Below are positions 51,728-60,539 of a stretch of 64,000 nucleotides of DNA, one piece after another. The stretch is from Sulfuricurvum sp. Lineage in GTDB: Bacteria; Campylobacterota; Campylobacteria; Campylobacterales; Sulfurimonadaceae. The position numbers and the translations under genes were made by a program. The first letter of the stretch is position 1, and each line of letters opens with the position of its first letter. The stretch spans positions 310,001-374,000 of the forward strand of contig JAUYRN010000031.1 of NCBI GenBank assembly GCA_030696775.1, in the 5' to 3' direction. The notes under the pieces were generated by a model. That model was not told where the DNA came from. It did not search any database and was given only the letters and a program-made list of their open reading frames with translations.

Positions 51728-52975
51728 TTATTCTAAAGCTTTTAAGGTATTGTAAACGCCTGCAGAGAGCTTATACTGTGTACAGGTAGCCCCATTCTCA
51801 TACGTCTGACCTGCTATATAATCAAGAGTATGGTAACCTCCTGATGTATCATCAAATGTATACGCCATACAACCGTTTTTATCATAGCTGCTAACGTTTG
51901 TACGATAATCCCATCCTTGTATTGGACATTGTCCTTGTGCGTTTAGAGGTATACGAATTTTTGAATCACTCGCAACCAATTCAGTCTGTATTACACCATT
52001 TGCATTAGCTTGTGATCCATAGATATACACCTCTAAGTCAGTATCGCTTGTTGATGGGCACATATATCCTATCCATCTAAAATACTTGGCAGTACATCTC
52101 AACTTCTCCATTGCCGATTCAATCATCGTCTTAATAGTCGCTCGTCCCGCACGTGTTCCATCGAGATAAGTACCGATAAGGGTATGCCCAGTTACATCGG
52201 TGCTGGAAAAAGGAATAGAGAGATTATTGGCGAGTACGGATGAAGCTCCTTGTACTCTCATAGCGTTAATGACCAAATCTATATCCGCCAATACATAATC
52301 ACCACGCAGTGTTGGAGAAGCAGGAGCGATATGAGCCGCTGCGACACGGTCTTTGGTTACAACCGGCAGAATGTGGTCATACGCATGATTCATAAACAGA
52401 TTTCCCTGTGAATGACCAACCAGCATCAGTTTTTCTCCATCCGTAGCAAGAGCATCGAGTCTAGCGTTATGAGCGGCGTAGTCGGTTTCTGTCGGGGGGT
52501 TACTCAGAAATAAAGAGACAATAGAAACCAGTTTAGTGGTAATTGCCGTATAAACCGAATCAAATAAACTCGCAGCATTAGGAAGAAATCCTGAGAGTTT
52601 ATCGAGAAACGTCGGCTCAGATGAACCCATAAACTCCCAAAAATACTCAAACCGATTTCCCATCTGTCCTGATTTGTCAATCTCATTGGCACGCTGAATA
52701 AATGTTTCGGCTACATCTTGAAACCCATTTGAACCAACACTATCACCTGTGTGGTTGTAGAATGGTTCATACTTTACTGGTTCATTGTTGTAAGTATTTC
52801 CAATTAGGTCTTGAAGTTTGTAAGTACTCTCTGATGCTTCTCCTGATGTATTCCATACTCCATTGAAAAAACCGAGAGTATAGCTTTTATTACAAGTAGC
52901 AGCTTGTGTGGGCACCTGAAAAAACAGGGCAACTATAGCGATTAATATAAATTGAAAAAGTTTTTTAGTTATCAC
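51728..52975 (-). CDS. Secreted alpha/beta-hydrolase (lipase/esterase-like)
   Basis: A 415-residue exported protein. The nucleophile-elbow motif GHSQG (LMLVGHSQGNLFM) near the middle is typical of alpha/beta hydrolases such as lipases and esterases. The C-terminal third is cysteine-containing and may be a separate domain. I chose the GTG at 52975 because it starts a clean signal peptide (VITKKLFQ... cleaved after PTQA); the ATG at 53038 would add residues inside the lipoprotein gene. It overlaps that gene by 11 nt. The substrate and family are not recognised. Confidence 0.8.
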   Translation of the reverse strand: MITKKLFQFILIAIVALFFQVPTQAATCNKSYTLGFFNGVWNTSGEASESTYKLQDLIGNTYNNEPVKYEPFYNHTGDSVGSNGFQDVAETFIQRANEIDKSGQMGNRFEYFWEFMGSSEPTFLDKLSGFLPNAASLFDSVYTAITTKLVSIVSLFLSNPPTETDYAAHNARLDALATDGEKLMLVGHSQGNLFMNHAYDHILPVVTKDRVAAAHIAPASPTLRGDYVLADIDLVINAMRVQGASSVLANNLSIPFSSTDVTGHTLIGTYLDGTRAGRATIKTMIESAMEKLRCTAKYFRWIGYMCPSTSDTDLEVYIYGSQANANGVIQTELVASDSKIRIPLNAQGQCPIQGWDYRTNVSSYDKNGCMAYTFDDTSGGYHTLDYIAGQTYENGATCTQYKLSAGVYNTLKALE

Positions 52976-53468
52976 AAGATGTCTCTCGATCAGGCAGAGT
53001 CCATGTTGAACCACTAAGTGCCGAATTGAATTTTTCATACTCTAAAAACCGATTTTTAGTATTTACAGTCATTTTTTGATTATCAGCAAACATTTTTGAT
53101 GCCGTATCAGAATCAAATTGAAAATGAAGGCATCCAATAGAACGTGTTAATTTTTCATTAGCAGCAATAACTGCTGTTTTATCCATTTTATCAACCGTTA
53201 AAGTTGCTGTAAGCGCACGCGCATCCTGCTGAACCGCTTTTTTCTGTATCTCAGTATAAGGGAGCGTAGCAATATATGCATCGATATCATCACGGATACC
53301 GTTATTATCTTTATCGGGTCCTGCGATCGTGTTATCATGATTGAGTCTCGGGATACTTCCATTTGACTCTGCCGCTATAATTGCCTGTTCGATTGTAGTA
53401 ACACGACAGCCTGAAAGTAAGAAAGTAACTGAAACACTGATCAGCAACACCGTAAGTATTTTTTTCAT
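52965..53468 (-). CDS. Lipoprotein with calcium-loop-like motif
   Basis: A 167-residue lipoprotein with lipobox LSGC (acylated Cys at 21). Residues about 50-64 read GPDKDNNGIRDDIDAYI, a DxDxNG-type calcium loop like those in EF-hand and thrombospondin type-3 repeats. The rest is mainly helical with one late cysteine pair. It is encoded upstream of, and overlaps, the secreted hydrolase, suggesting a shared function such as anchoring or activating it. Family not recognised. Confidence 0.8.
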   Translation of the reverse strand: MKKILTVLLISVSVTFLLSGCRVTTIEQAIIAAESNGSIPRLNHDNTIAGPDKDNNGIRDDIDAYIATLPYTEIQKKAVQQDARALTATLTVDKMDKTAVIAANEKLTRSIGCLHFQFDSDTASKMFADNQKMTVNTKNRFLEYEKFNSALSGSTWTLPDRETSCDN

Positions 53469-53596
53469 GAAAAATCCTTTTGAATATTTTCATGTATTAT
53501 TTCACAATAATTATAAACATACTATTAAATTGAAATTTTATTTAACCATAATGGTTTTGTGCATATTCTCGATAATAAAGGGGCTAATCGATTAAA

Positions 53597-54451
53597 TTAT
53601 CGATCATTTTTGGTTATTTCTCCATAACACTCTGGTCGGCGATCACGGATTAATCCCCAATAGTGACGGTGTTCGCGAATAGAAGCAGGCTCGAACTCGC
53701 TGTAGAGGATCTCCTCTTTATCACGTGACGCCTCCGCCACTTTTTGCCCCGTATGATCGGTGATAAAAGAACTGCCGTAAAAAGTCAGCGTACAACTCTC
53801 TCCTACTTCCTCCCCGATGCGGTTAGCAGCGATTACAGGAATGATATTCGCGGCACTGTGTCCCATCTGAACGCGCTGCCAATGTGATGCCGAATCAACC
53901 CCAATTTCAGGCTCGCTTCCAATCGCTGTGGGATAGAAAATCATATCCGCACCCATCAATGTCAAACAGCGCGCTGTTTCGGGAAACCACTGATCCCAGC
54001 AAATACCCACACCGATATTCCCAAATGCAGTTTCCCATACTTTAAATCCTGTGTCACCCGGCTCAAAATAAAACTTCTCCTCGTATCCAGGACCATCAGG
54101 AATATGGGTTTTTCGATAGTTTTCCATCACCGCGCCATCACTATCGATCATCACAAGTGAGTTAAAATAACGCTCCCCGTCTCGTTCAAAATAGCTGATA
54201 GGCAATACGACACCAAGCTCGCGAGCTAATGTACTAAAACGTGCAATCATTGGATGCCTCTCAAGCTCCTGAGCCCACGAAAAATACTTTTTGTCCATAT
54301 CCTTACAAAAATAATACCCTTCAAATAATTCAGGTAATAAAATAATTTGTGCACCATTTTTAAAAGCTTCTCGAACCATTATTTCGGCTTTAACAATATT
54401 GGCCGTTTTATCTTCACCCATTTGCATTTGTATTGCGGCTACTTTAACCAT
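53597..54451 (-). CDS. aguB: AguB, N-carbamoylputrescine amidase
   Basis: A 284-residue carbon-nitrogen hydrolase that converts N-carbamoylputrescine to putrescine, CO2 and ammonia. The Glu-Lys-Cys triad is visible: E43 region in ILLPELFEGYYF, K near 118 in YRKTHIPDGPGYEEKFYF, and C near 153 in VGICWDQWFPETAR. Residues around the active site match the AguB subgroup of nitrilases. The ATG at 54451 is 5 nt after AGGAGT; a TTG two codons upstream is less likely. A decayed fragment of a second copy is at 51590-51725. Confidence 0.93.
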   Translation of the reverse strand: MVKVAAIQMQMGEDKTANIVKAEIMVREAFKNGAQIILLPELFEGYYFCKDMDKKYFSWAQELERHPMIARFSTLARELGVVLPISYFERDGERYFNSLVMIDSDGAVMENYRKTHIPDGPGYEEKFYFEPGDTGFKVWETAFGNIGVGICWDQWFPETARCLTLMGADMIFYPTAIGSEPEIGVDSASHWQRVQMGHSAANIIPVIAANRIGEEVGESCTLTFYGSSFITDHTGQKVAEASRDKEEILYSEFEPASIREHRHYWGLIRDRRPECYGEITKNDR

Positions 54452-54517
54452 TGTCAACTCCTGTTACTTCGTACTAAAATTATAACGCAGCACTTATAAA
54501 ATATTAAAACATTACGT

Positions 54518-54530
54518 GGTATTCTATACC
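54518..54530. promoter_or_regulatory. Small palindrome upstream of flaC
   Basis: GGTAT-TCT-ATACC is a perfect 5-bp inverted repeat 33 nt before the flaC ATG. I see no sigma-28 or sigma-54 consensus nearby, so it is a candidate operator for this orphan flagellin gene. It is short enough to be chance. Confidence 0.25.
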
Positions 54531-54562
54531 AATGTAGAAACGTGCTAAAAAAGGAGTTACCT

Positions 54563-55297
54563 ATGCAACTCAATACACAATACCAATCATTCCCTCAAAT
54601 GAATACAGAAATCAACAAGCGGGATAAAACTCTCGAGAAAATTGCAACCGGTGCTGAAATTAAGATTGATGACAGCGCATTAGCTGCGATTGCTTCCATG
54701 ATGCAAAGTGATGTCAGTACTTTTACTCAAGAGCTGATGAATACCAACGATTCCATCTCTATGATGCAAGTTGCCGACGGTACACTAAGCTCTCTCAGTG
54801 AACAAACTCAAACGCTCAGCGATTTAAGTGTTCGGTACAATAGCGCTTCACTCAACGAAAGTCAAAAACAAGGGCTAGCCGGAGAGTTTAATCGAACGTT
54901 AGAATCGATGACTCAATCCGTTCAAAGTACAAGTTACAATGGACAAGGCTTATTTAATACAACCCATACGTTTGGTTCATCCAGTATTTCATTGGGAGAT
55001 ATGTCAACCGATACGCTTGCTATTGATAATCAAGAGAGTATTTCCAGATATGCGCAAAGTATATCTCAGACACAAAGTGATGTTGGTTCTACGACGAATG
55101 GACTTATCAGTACTACAAATACTTTACTCGGACAAATAAGCACGGCTTCTGCCGCGCGCAGTCAAATTGCCGATACTGATATAGCAAAAGCAATCCAAGA
55201 GTTTCAACAAAGCACTCTCAAACTTGATGTTTCTCAAATCGCGATTGCGCACCAAAATGATGCATTACGTCAAAATATTGCACAATTGTTGGGGTGA
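54563..55297 (+). CDS. flaC: FlaC-like short flagellin
   Basis: A 244-residue flagellin-family protein containing the N-terminal (about 1-120) and C-terminal (about 185-244) helical D0/D1 regions and almost no variable D2/D3 part. The C-terminus ARSQIADTDIAKAIQEFQ and IAHQNDALRQNIAQLLG is typical of flagellin. Size and layout match Campylobacter jejuni FlaC (249 residues), which is secreted through the flagellar export system rather than forming the filament. GGAGTT precedes the ATG. The frame extends 7 codons upstream without a better site. Confidence 0.85.
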   Translation: MQLNTQYQSFPQMNTEINKRDKTLEKIATGAEIKIDDSALAAIASMMQSDVSTFTQELMNTNDSISMMQVADGTLSSLSEQTQTLSDLSVRYNSASLNESQKQGLAGEFNRTLESMTQSVQSTSYNGQGLFNTTHTFGSSSISLGDMSTDTLAIDNQESISRYAQSISQTQSDVGSTTNGLISTTNTLLGQISTASAARSQIADTDIAKAIQEFQQSTLKLDVSQIAIAHQNDALRQNIAQLLG

Positions 55298-55304
55298 TTT
55301 TTTT

Positions 55305-55324
55305 CGTCATTCTCAGGAATGACG
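55305..55324. repeat. GTCATTC hairpin repeat, copy 4
   Basis: CGTCATTC (55305-55312), loop TCAG, GAATGACG (55317-55324): a perfect 8-bp stem between the convergent flaC and argS genes. T-residues lie on its left side, so it is not a standard terminator for either strand. It shares its edges with the repeats at 7227, 9425 and 10318. Confidence 0.65.
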
Positions 55325-55331
55325 AGTAGGA

Positions 55332-56912
55332 TTACATTCGATCTTTAGCTTCAATTCCCAGAAGAGAAAGACCTGTTTTGATAGAAAGAGCAACAACGAG
55401 AAGAAGTTTGAGTAATTTAGCTTCATCTTCATGTCCAATAATACGGGTGTCATAATAGAATTTGTGTAATTTTGCTGCAAGTGCTTTGAGATAATCGGGA
55501 AGTTTTTGCACTTGACGTGATTCGAAAGCATCCTCGATAATCTCGGGCAACAACAGCGCTTCAAACAGCAACCCATCAGCATCAGCACTTAATCCAACGA
55601 GAGATGACTTCATGATATCGTCTAAATTCATCTCACTTTTGGCAACCAGCGTTTGAATACGAGCATGCGCATACTGAACATAGTAAACAGGATTGGAGCT
55701 GTCTTGACGCTTCAGTTCTTCAATGTCAAATTCAAGGGCTGTGTCGCATTTTTTGCTTGCAAACATAAAACGCAATGCATCTGCACCGATTTCTTCCACC
55801 ACATCACTCATTTGAATGACGGTTCCTGCACGCTTAGACATCTTATAAGGCTCACCGTCTTTTAGAAGGCTTACCATTTGAGAGAGCTGTACTTCGAGTT
55901 TTTCAGGATCGTATCCTAAGAAACTGATTGCCGCTTTGACACGGGCAATATAGCCATGGTGATCCGCTCCCCAAATATTGATGTAGTTTTGAAATCCACG
56001 CTCAAACTTTTGGTTGTGGTAAATAATATCACCGGCAAGATACGTCGGACGTCCATCATCTCGAACGACAACACGGTCATGGTCATCCCCTAAGCCTGAA
56101 GAACGAATAAGGGTTTTGCCCTCATCGACATAGACACCATCACCCATCTTTGCCATAACACGATCCCATTCATCATACAGAGAGGCTTCTCCTACGAAAG
56201 TATCAAAATGTACATTAATCGCTTTTAGATCATTAACAATAAGTTCTAAGATTTTATCTTTTGCCCAAAGTGCTAACTCTTTTTGACGACTTTCATCACG
56301 CAAGGCATCATCTCCAAATTGAGACTGAACTTCTTTGGCTAAATCGCTTAAATACTCACCGCGATAATATTTTTCAGGCCATTGGACTTCTTCGCCCAAT
56401 AATGAACTGCGACCTTCAAGCTGTAACGATGTTCCCAGTAAATCGATTTGATTGCCAGCATCATTGACGTAATATTCAGCCGTCATGTCATAGCCTAAAT
56501 GTCGACCAAGACGAAGCAGTGTATCACCATACACGGCACCACGGGCATGCCCAATATGAAGAGGTCCTGTTGGATTTGCACTTACAAATTCGAGTAAAAT
56601 TGTCCCTTTTTTATCATCACTGCCAAATTGCTTATCATTTGAAAGCGCCCAAGAAGCATACTCATCTAAAAACGCCTCTGAGAGACGAAAATTAATGTAT
56701 CCCTTAACCGATTCGACCGCACCAAACATCTCATGCTCTTCAAAAGAATTAGCAATCTCTTCGGCAATAATCATAGGCGATTTTCGTAGTTCTTTAGAAA
56801 GTGAAAAGGCTATAGGAGTAGAAAAATGTCCGAAAGAACGATCTTTCGGCTTTTCAAGAATTATATCGCAGTTGAATTTATCGCGCAAAAGCGCGCTGAC
56901 ACGTTGTTTCAA
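55332..56912 (-). CDS. argS: ArgS, arginyl-tRNA synthetase
   Basis: A 526-residue class I synthetase. HIGH motif as HIGHARGAVYGD near residue 118 and the late KMSK motif as YKMSKRAG near 355. The N-terminal additional domain and C-terminal anticodon-binding domain are both present. The start is TTG: aligned from memory with Campylobacter ArgS, the N-terminus begins at this codon, and no ATG fits. It lies 2 nt after the tatA stop. Two of its tRNA-Arg substrates are in the window. Confidence 0.94.
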   Translation of the reverse strand: MKQRVSALLRDKFNCDIILEKPKDRSFGHFSTPIAFSLSKELRKSPMIIAEEIANSFEEHEMFGAVESVKGYINFRLSEAFLDEYASWALSNDKQFGSDDKKGTILLEFVSANPTGPLHIGHARGAVYGDTLLRLGRHLGYDMTAEYYVNDAGNQIDLLGTSLQLEGRSSLLGEEVQWPEKYYRGEYLSDLAKEVQSQFGDDALRDESRQKELALWAKDKILELIVNDLKAINVHFDTFVGEASLYDEWDRVMAKMGDGVYVDEGKTLIRSSGLGDDHDRVVVRDDGRPTYLAGDIIYHNQKFERGFQNYINIWGADHHGYIARVKAAISFLGYDPEKLEVQLSQMVSLLKDGEPYKMSKRAGTVIQMSDVVEEIGADALRFMFASKKCDTALEFDIEELKRQDSSNPVYYVQYAHARIQTLVAKSEMNLDDIMKSSLVGLSADADGLLFEALLLPEIIEDAFESRQVQKLPDYLKALAAKLHKFYYDTRIIGHEDEAKLLKLLLVVALSIKTGLSLLGIEAKDRM

Positions 56913-56914
56913 AA

Positions 56915-57154
56915 TTATACTTGTGCTGTAGTTTTTGGAGCTTCAACACTTGTGGTTGTAGGCGTTTCTACTTGTTTAGGAGCTTCTACTATAGTAGCTT
57001 CTGATCCTTCAGCTTGATCATCTTTCATCTCTTTTTTGAAATTACGGATTCCTTGACCAAGACCTTTTGCAAGTTCTGGGATTTTTTTTGCCCCGAACAA
57101 CAAAACAACGATTCCAAGAACTATCAACCAATGACTTGTGCTAAAACTACCCAT
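56915..57154 (-). CDS. tatA: TatA/E, twin-arginine translocase subunit
   Basis: A 79-residue subunit. One N-terminal membrane helix (about 5-22: [21 protein letters not shown]) is followed by the amphipathic helix and a polar, TP-rich tail. The [22 protein letters not shown] block is the TatA family signature. TatA forms the pore for folded proteins; TatB and TatC are not in the window. A leftward TATACT (57190-57195) upstream is the likely -10. Confidence 0.95.
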   Translation of the reverse strand: MGSFSTSHWLIVLGIVVLLFGAKKIPELAKGLGQGIRNFKKEMKDDQAEGSEATIVEAPKQVETPTTTSVEAPKTTAQV

Positions 57155-57189
57155 AGGTACATTTCCTTTTATATAAAATACATTCGAGC

Positions 57190-57195
57190 AGTATA
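57190..57195 (-). promoter_or_regulatory. -10 element of tatA
   Basis: Leftward TATACT (in GTTATACTGC) 36 nt before the tatA ATG; AAAGGA serves as ribosome binding site. The 82-bp gap to gmk makes an independent promoter here plausible. Confidence 0.4.
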
Positions 57196-57235
57196 ACGGC
57201 TCATTGCTGTAATGACCCTTATACTTTTTTTACTC

Positions 57236-57853
57236 TTAGCGTGCCCACATTTGGACAAATTCATTTATTTGCTGTGTCGGGATTTTCATTCGCGCTGCTT
57301 TAGCAATCGTGATGAGCACATCCGCAGCAGCTTCCAAATCATCATTAACAATTAAATAATCGTATTCGCTGATACGCTGTACTTCACGTGTTGCCATGTC
57401 AAGACGTTTAGCGATAATTTCCGCACTGTCGGTAGATCGTCTTAATAGACGATTTTTGAGCTCGTCCAAAGTAGGAGTGGTTATGAATACCGATGTTGTA
57501 ATATCGGCTAAACGGTTTTGTACCGCATCATGCCCTTGAACATCAATGTCAAAAATTACTAATTTACCCTCTTTTAGTGCTTTTTTAACAGGCCCTAATG
57601 ATGTTCCATAATAGTTTCCATGCACAAGCGCATATTCTAAAAACATCTCTTCGTCTATTTCGCGTTTGAATTCTTCTTGAGAGACAAAATGGTAATGCAC
57701 ACCATCCGTTTCTCCTTCTCGTTTAGCACGCGTCGTAGTAGATATGGAAAAGTATGTAGAACCGATATCATTAAATATTTTATTGATCAATGAACTTTTT
57801 CCTGCCCCGCTAGGACCGGAAAGAACTAAAATAGCACCACTCGTTTGATTCAC
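57236..57853 (-). CDS. gmk: Gmk, guanylate kinase
   Basis: A 205-residue kinase forming GDP from GMP and ATP. The P-loop is GPSGAGKSSL near residue 13, followed by the GMP-binding ISTTTRAKREGETDGVHYHF near 38 and LEYALVHGNYYGTS near 72. Length is standard. It overlaps the acidic receiver protein gene by 4 nt. Confidence 0.97.
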   Translation of the reverse strand: MNQTSGAILVLSGPSGAGKSSLINKIFNDIGSTYFSISTTTRAKREGETDGVHYHFVSQEEFKREIDEEMFLEYALVHGNYYGTSLGPVKKALKEGKLVIFDIDVQGHDAVQNRLADITTSVFITTPTLDELKNRLLRRSTDSAEIIAKRLDMATREVQRISEYDYLIVNDDLEAAADVLITIAKAARMKIPTQQINEFVQMWAR

Positions 57854-59232
57854 TTCTCATTCCCAAAGTTGATATTAATACTAATATTGAGTCCTTTGAG
57901 CGATGCTGCAACATCATCATTTGAAAGTGCTTTTAAAAGAGCCTGCAATGCTTCCATCCCTTCAGACGGAGAACTTTTCTTCTCTATTTCTGAAGCTGCA
58001 ACAGGCGCCTCAGCTTTATCATTGATCTCTAAATCTTTTGATGGTTTGCCCATAGCTTCACGTAGTGCTTCGGCATCTAATGAAGAATGCTCTCCAGCAC
58101 CGACTCGAACACTCAATTCTTCTTCGACACTCTCTCCGATTGCGAGTTTCATCTCTCGTTCATCAATACCATCTAACTCATCAATTTCATCAAAAGAGCC
58201 TAAATCATCCAGTCCAAAATCACCTAAATTCATATCATCCAGTGTAGATTCCAAATCTTCAAGATCCAATTCACCTACGGCATCTTGAATTTGTTGTTCA
58301 AGATCATCAAATTCATCATCACTTAATAAATCACTTACCGGCTCACGAGAAGTCTCAACCTCTTCTATACGCGGTAAATCTTCAAGCCCTTCCAGCTCTT
58401 CATCTGATTCAAGGAGATCCATTTCATCCAACATTAAATCATCGAGTAATGCATTATCAAGCTCTTCATCTTCTACTTTAAGCACTTCTTCATTCTCATC
58501 TTCTCCAAGGCCACTGAAAATATCATCGAACTCGTCTTCATCAAGCTCTTCCAGCTCTCCCAATTTTTCGATAGAAGAAGGAATTACTTCTTCTTCTGCT
58601 GATACTTCTGTTTCATCCAGATCTAAACTTTCAAGATTAAATTCTTCATCTTCATCAAACGTATCAGTATCGTCCAAAAGGTCTTGAAGCTCTTGCACTT
58701 CTTCCTGATCCAGAACATTGGTCTTCATTCCTTGAAGTAAATCATCGTCAAAACTATCCAATTCCTCAAGATTAACTAAATCTTCTTCTTCGTCATTTAA
58801 GCCTAGCTCATCTTCAAGACCCAATAGCTCATCCAGCGGTTCATCGACCATTGCATCCAATTCAATCTTTGGCAGATCAATCGATTGTTCTTTTTCTGGC
58901 TTAATCGCCGTTTGTAATGATTTATCAATATTGCTAAAAAGTTCAACTAAATCAGTTGGTAAAAAAGGTTTATTAATCACTTTATCAAAGCCCGCAGGAA
59001 CAGCATTTCCGCGAGTGGCCATAAGAAGGCTTGTTTTATAAGTGATTCTTTCACCTAATGCAGTCATTATCTCATCACTATAATATGCATCATCTACAAT
59101 CAGTAAATCATACACATCATGTTCTATCTCATCAACAGACCACACAACATTCAAATCATCTTTCGTTTTTTGTGCACTTAGGGCAACCAATTTACGTACA
59201 ACTGGATTATCATTTACTAATAAGATTCTCAT
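57850..59232 (-). CDS. Receiver-domain protein with long acidic tail
   Basis: A 460-residue protein. Residues 1-110 form a CheY-like receiver: D8 in the acidic pocket, likely phospho-acceptor D47 or D48 (LLIVDDAYY), and K88 (VINKPF). Residues about 130-380 are an extremely acidic D/E/L-rich tract. The C-terminal 50 residues form a small mixed domain (GMEALQALLKALSNDDVAAS). It matches by position the highly acidic protein between gmk and fliR in Campylobacter (Cj1178c). Function is unknown; a flagella-related role is suggested only by location. Confidence 0.85.
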   Translation of the reverse strand: MRILLVNDNPVVRKLVALSAQKTKDDLNVVWSVDEIEHDVYDLLIVDDAYYSDEIMTALGERITYKTSLLMATRGNAVPAGFDKVINKPFLPTDLVELFSNIDKSLQTAIKPEKEQSIDLPKIELDAMVDEPLDELLGLEDELGLNDEEEDLVNLEELDSFDDDLLQGMKTNVLDQEEVQELQDLLDDTDTFDEDEEFNLESLDLDETEVSAEEEVIPSSIEKLGELEELDEDEFDDIFSGLGEDENEEVLKVEDEELDNALLDDLMLDEMDLLESDEELEGLEDLPRIEEVETSREPVSDLLSDDEFDDLEQQIQDAVGELDLEDLESTLDDMNLGDFGLDDLGSFDEIDELDGIDEREMKLAIGESVEEELSVRVGAGEHSSLDAEALREAMGKPSKDLEINDKAEAPVAASEIEKKSSPSEGMEALQALLKALSNDDVAASLKGLNISININFGNEK

Positions 59233-59297
59233 AACAAATACTGCCTTCTTGATGTTGTGTCAGCTAAATGGTATCATTGTAACCAAAAAAGAATAAA

Positions 59298-59780
59298 ATG
59301 ATAAAACTTCTCACCTTATTTTTGACATTAAGTGTTGTAAATGCTCAAACACTGACCTTTCTTCTTCCTGATGAAAAAAGTGGATTTGAACATGAACTAA
59401 TACACCATCTCAAAAAAGCACATACCCAAGTTATTTTGCTCACTCCATCACTGAATCATCCTGCATTGCGTCGGCAACTTATTCAATCCGTTTCTAAGGG
59501 TATCAAGCTCACCTTGATTACTCAAAACCCTTCTGATGATCCATTACAGCTTGTTGCTTACAAAGGAGTTGAACTTTATCTTTACCGCGCTCGTTCTTTA
59601 AGTGATACGTTGATTTTAATAGATGATGGGATAGTCTGCCATGTTTCAGGTGGGTTAAATGATGAAGAACTGTCGCAAAAAAGTCAAAATGCACTGTGCA
59701 GTGATGATAGTGATTTTATTCTTGCCCTACACCAAAATTCGAACAAAATTTTGACACGCTCAAAACCCTATCTAAAATAA
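59298..59780 (+). CDS. Exported PLD-like protein lacking the HKD motif
   Basis: A 160-residue protein with a signal peptide (about 1-16). The rest has the fold pattern of one half of a phospholipase-D domain (HLKKAHTQVILLTPSLNHPALRRQLIQ; GIKLTLITQNPSDDP; KGVELYLYRAR), but the catalytic HxKxxxxD is absent. It may be a binding or structural version. It is transcribed alone against the surrounding leftward genes, and its last 9 nt overlap the fliR stop. Confidence 0.75.
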   Translation: MIKLLTLFLTLSVVNAQTLTFLLPDEKSGFEHELIHHLKKAHTQVILLTPSLNHPALRRQLIQSVSKGIKLTLITQNPSDDPLQLVAYKGVELYLYRARSLSDTLILIDDGIVCHVSGGLNDEELSQKSQNALCSDDSDFILALHQNSNKILTRSKPYLK

Positions 59781-60536
59781 TTTTCCCAAAATCTGAAATG
59801 CACTTTGCATCTGTGAACTTACAATCATCATAGTCGCAGCAAGCGTTGCCATTAAAACTACAAATGCGACACCGATTTTAATCGGCATTCCGATAACCAG
59901 CAAGTTGAACTGAGGCATTGTCTTCATCAGCATTCCAAAAATAACATCGGCAAGCATCGAAAGTGCCGTAATAGGGAATGCGATCATGAAGCCCACCACA
60001 AACATATTGAGCATGCCGTGCATAATGTATTTAAAAAGCTCCGGAGTCACCATAAAACCTCCTAGTGGAACGGACGCGATGGATTCGGATGCAAACAGTA
60101 AAATCCAATGGTGCATATCAAGAGAAAGCAATACCATCAATGAGACTAATGCCAAAAACTGTCCGATAATCGGCATCGAAACACCCGACTGAGGATCAAT
60201 GGCAGAAGCCAAAGTAAATCCCATCATAAACGATATTTGTCCCCCTGCAAACGTAATAACGTGATATGCGAGTTGTAAAATAATCCCTACCGTCAATCCA
60301 AAGAGCATCTCACCTAAAATTGCTACGGTTAAACTGGCAGCATCCAAATGAATTTGTAACGGCGGCAGTGCACCAAAAAAGAAGACGGTAAAAAAGAAGG
60401 CCATAGCGGCTTTCACCGACATTGGGATATTGGCATGTGAAAAGATGGGCACGGCCATAAAAAGGGCACTAAAACGAACAAACAACAGGATAAATGCAGC
60501 AGTTCGTCCTTCACTAAAAAGCTCAGCCCATTCCAT
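59772..60536 (-). CDS. fliR: FliR, flagellar export gate protein
   Basis: A 254-residue protein of the flagellar type III export apparatus with about six membrane spans. Family features: early FVRFSALFMAVPIFSHANIPMSVKA near residue 21, a central LVSLMVLLSLDMHHWILLFASES, and the late MPQFNLLVIGMPIKIGVAFVVLM. It forms the export gate with FliP and FliQ. It lies 4 nt after the ABC ATPase gene, and its 3' end overlaps the PLD-like gene tail to tail. Confidence 0.95.
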   Translation of the reverse strand: MEWAELFSEGRTAAFILLFVRFSALFMAVPIFSHANIPMSVKAAMAFFFTVFFFGALPPLQIHLDAASLTVAILGEMLFGLTVGIILQLAYHVITFAGGQISFMMGFTLASAIDPQSGVSMPIIGQFLALVSLMVLLSLDMHHWILLFASESIASVPLGGFMVTPELFKYIMHGMLNMFVVGFMIAFPITALSMLADVIFGMLMKTMPQFNLLVIGMPIKIGVAFVVLMATLAATMMIVSSQMQSAFQILGKLF

Positions 60537-60539
60537 AAA

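Noticed and set aside
57845-58288. Serine-rich frame antisense to the acidic receiver protein
   Set aside because: It is the complement of the D/E/L-rich tract and has the expected biased S/L composition; not a separate gene.
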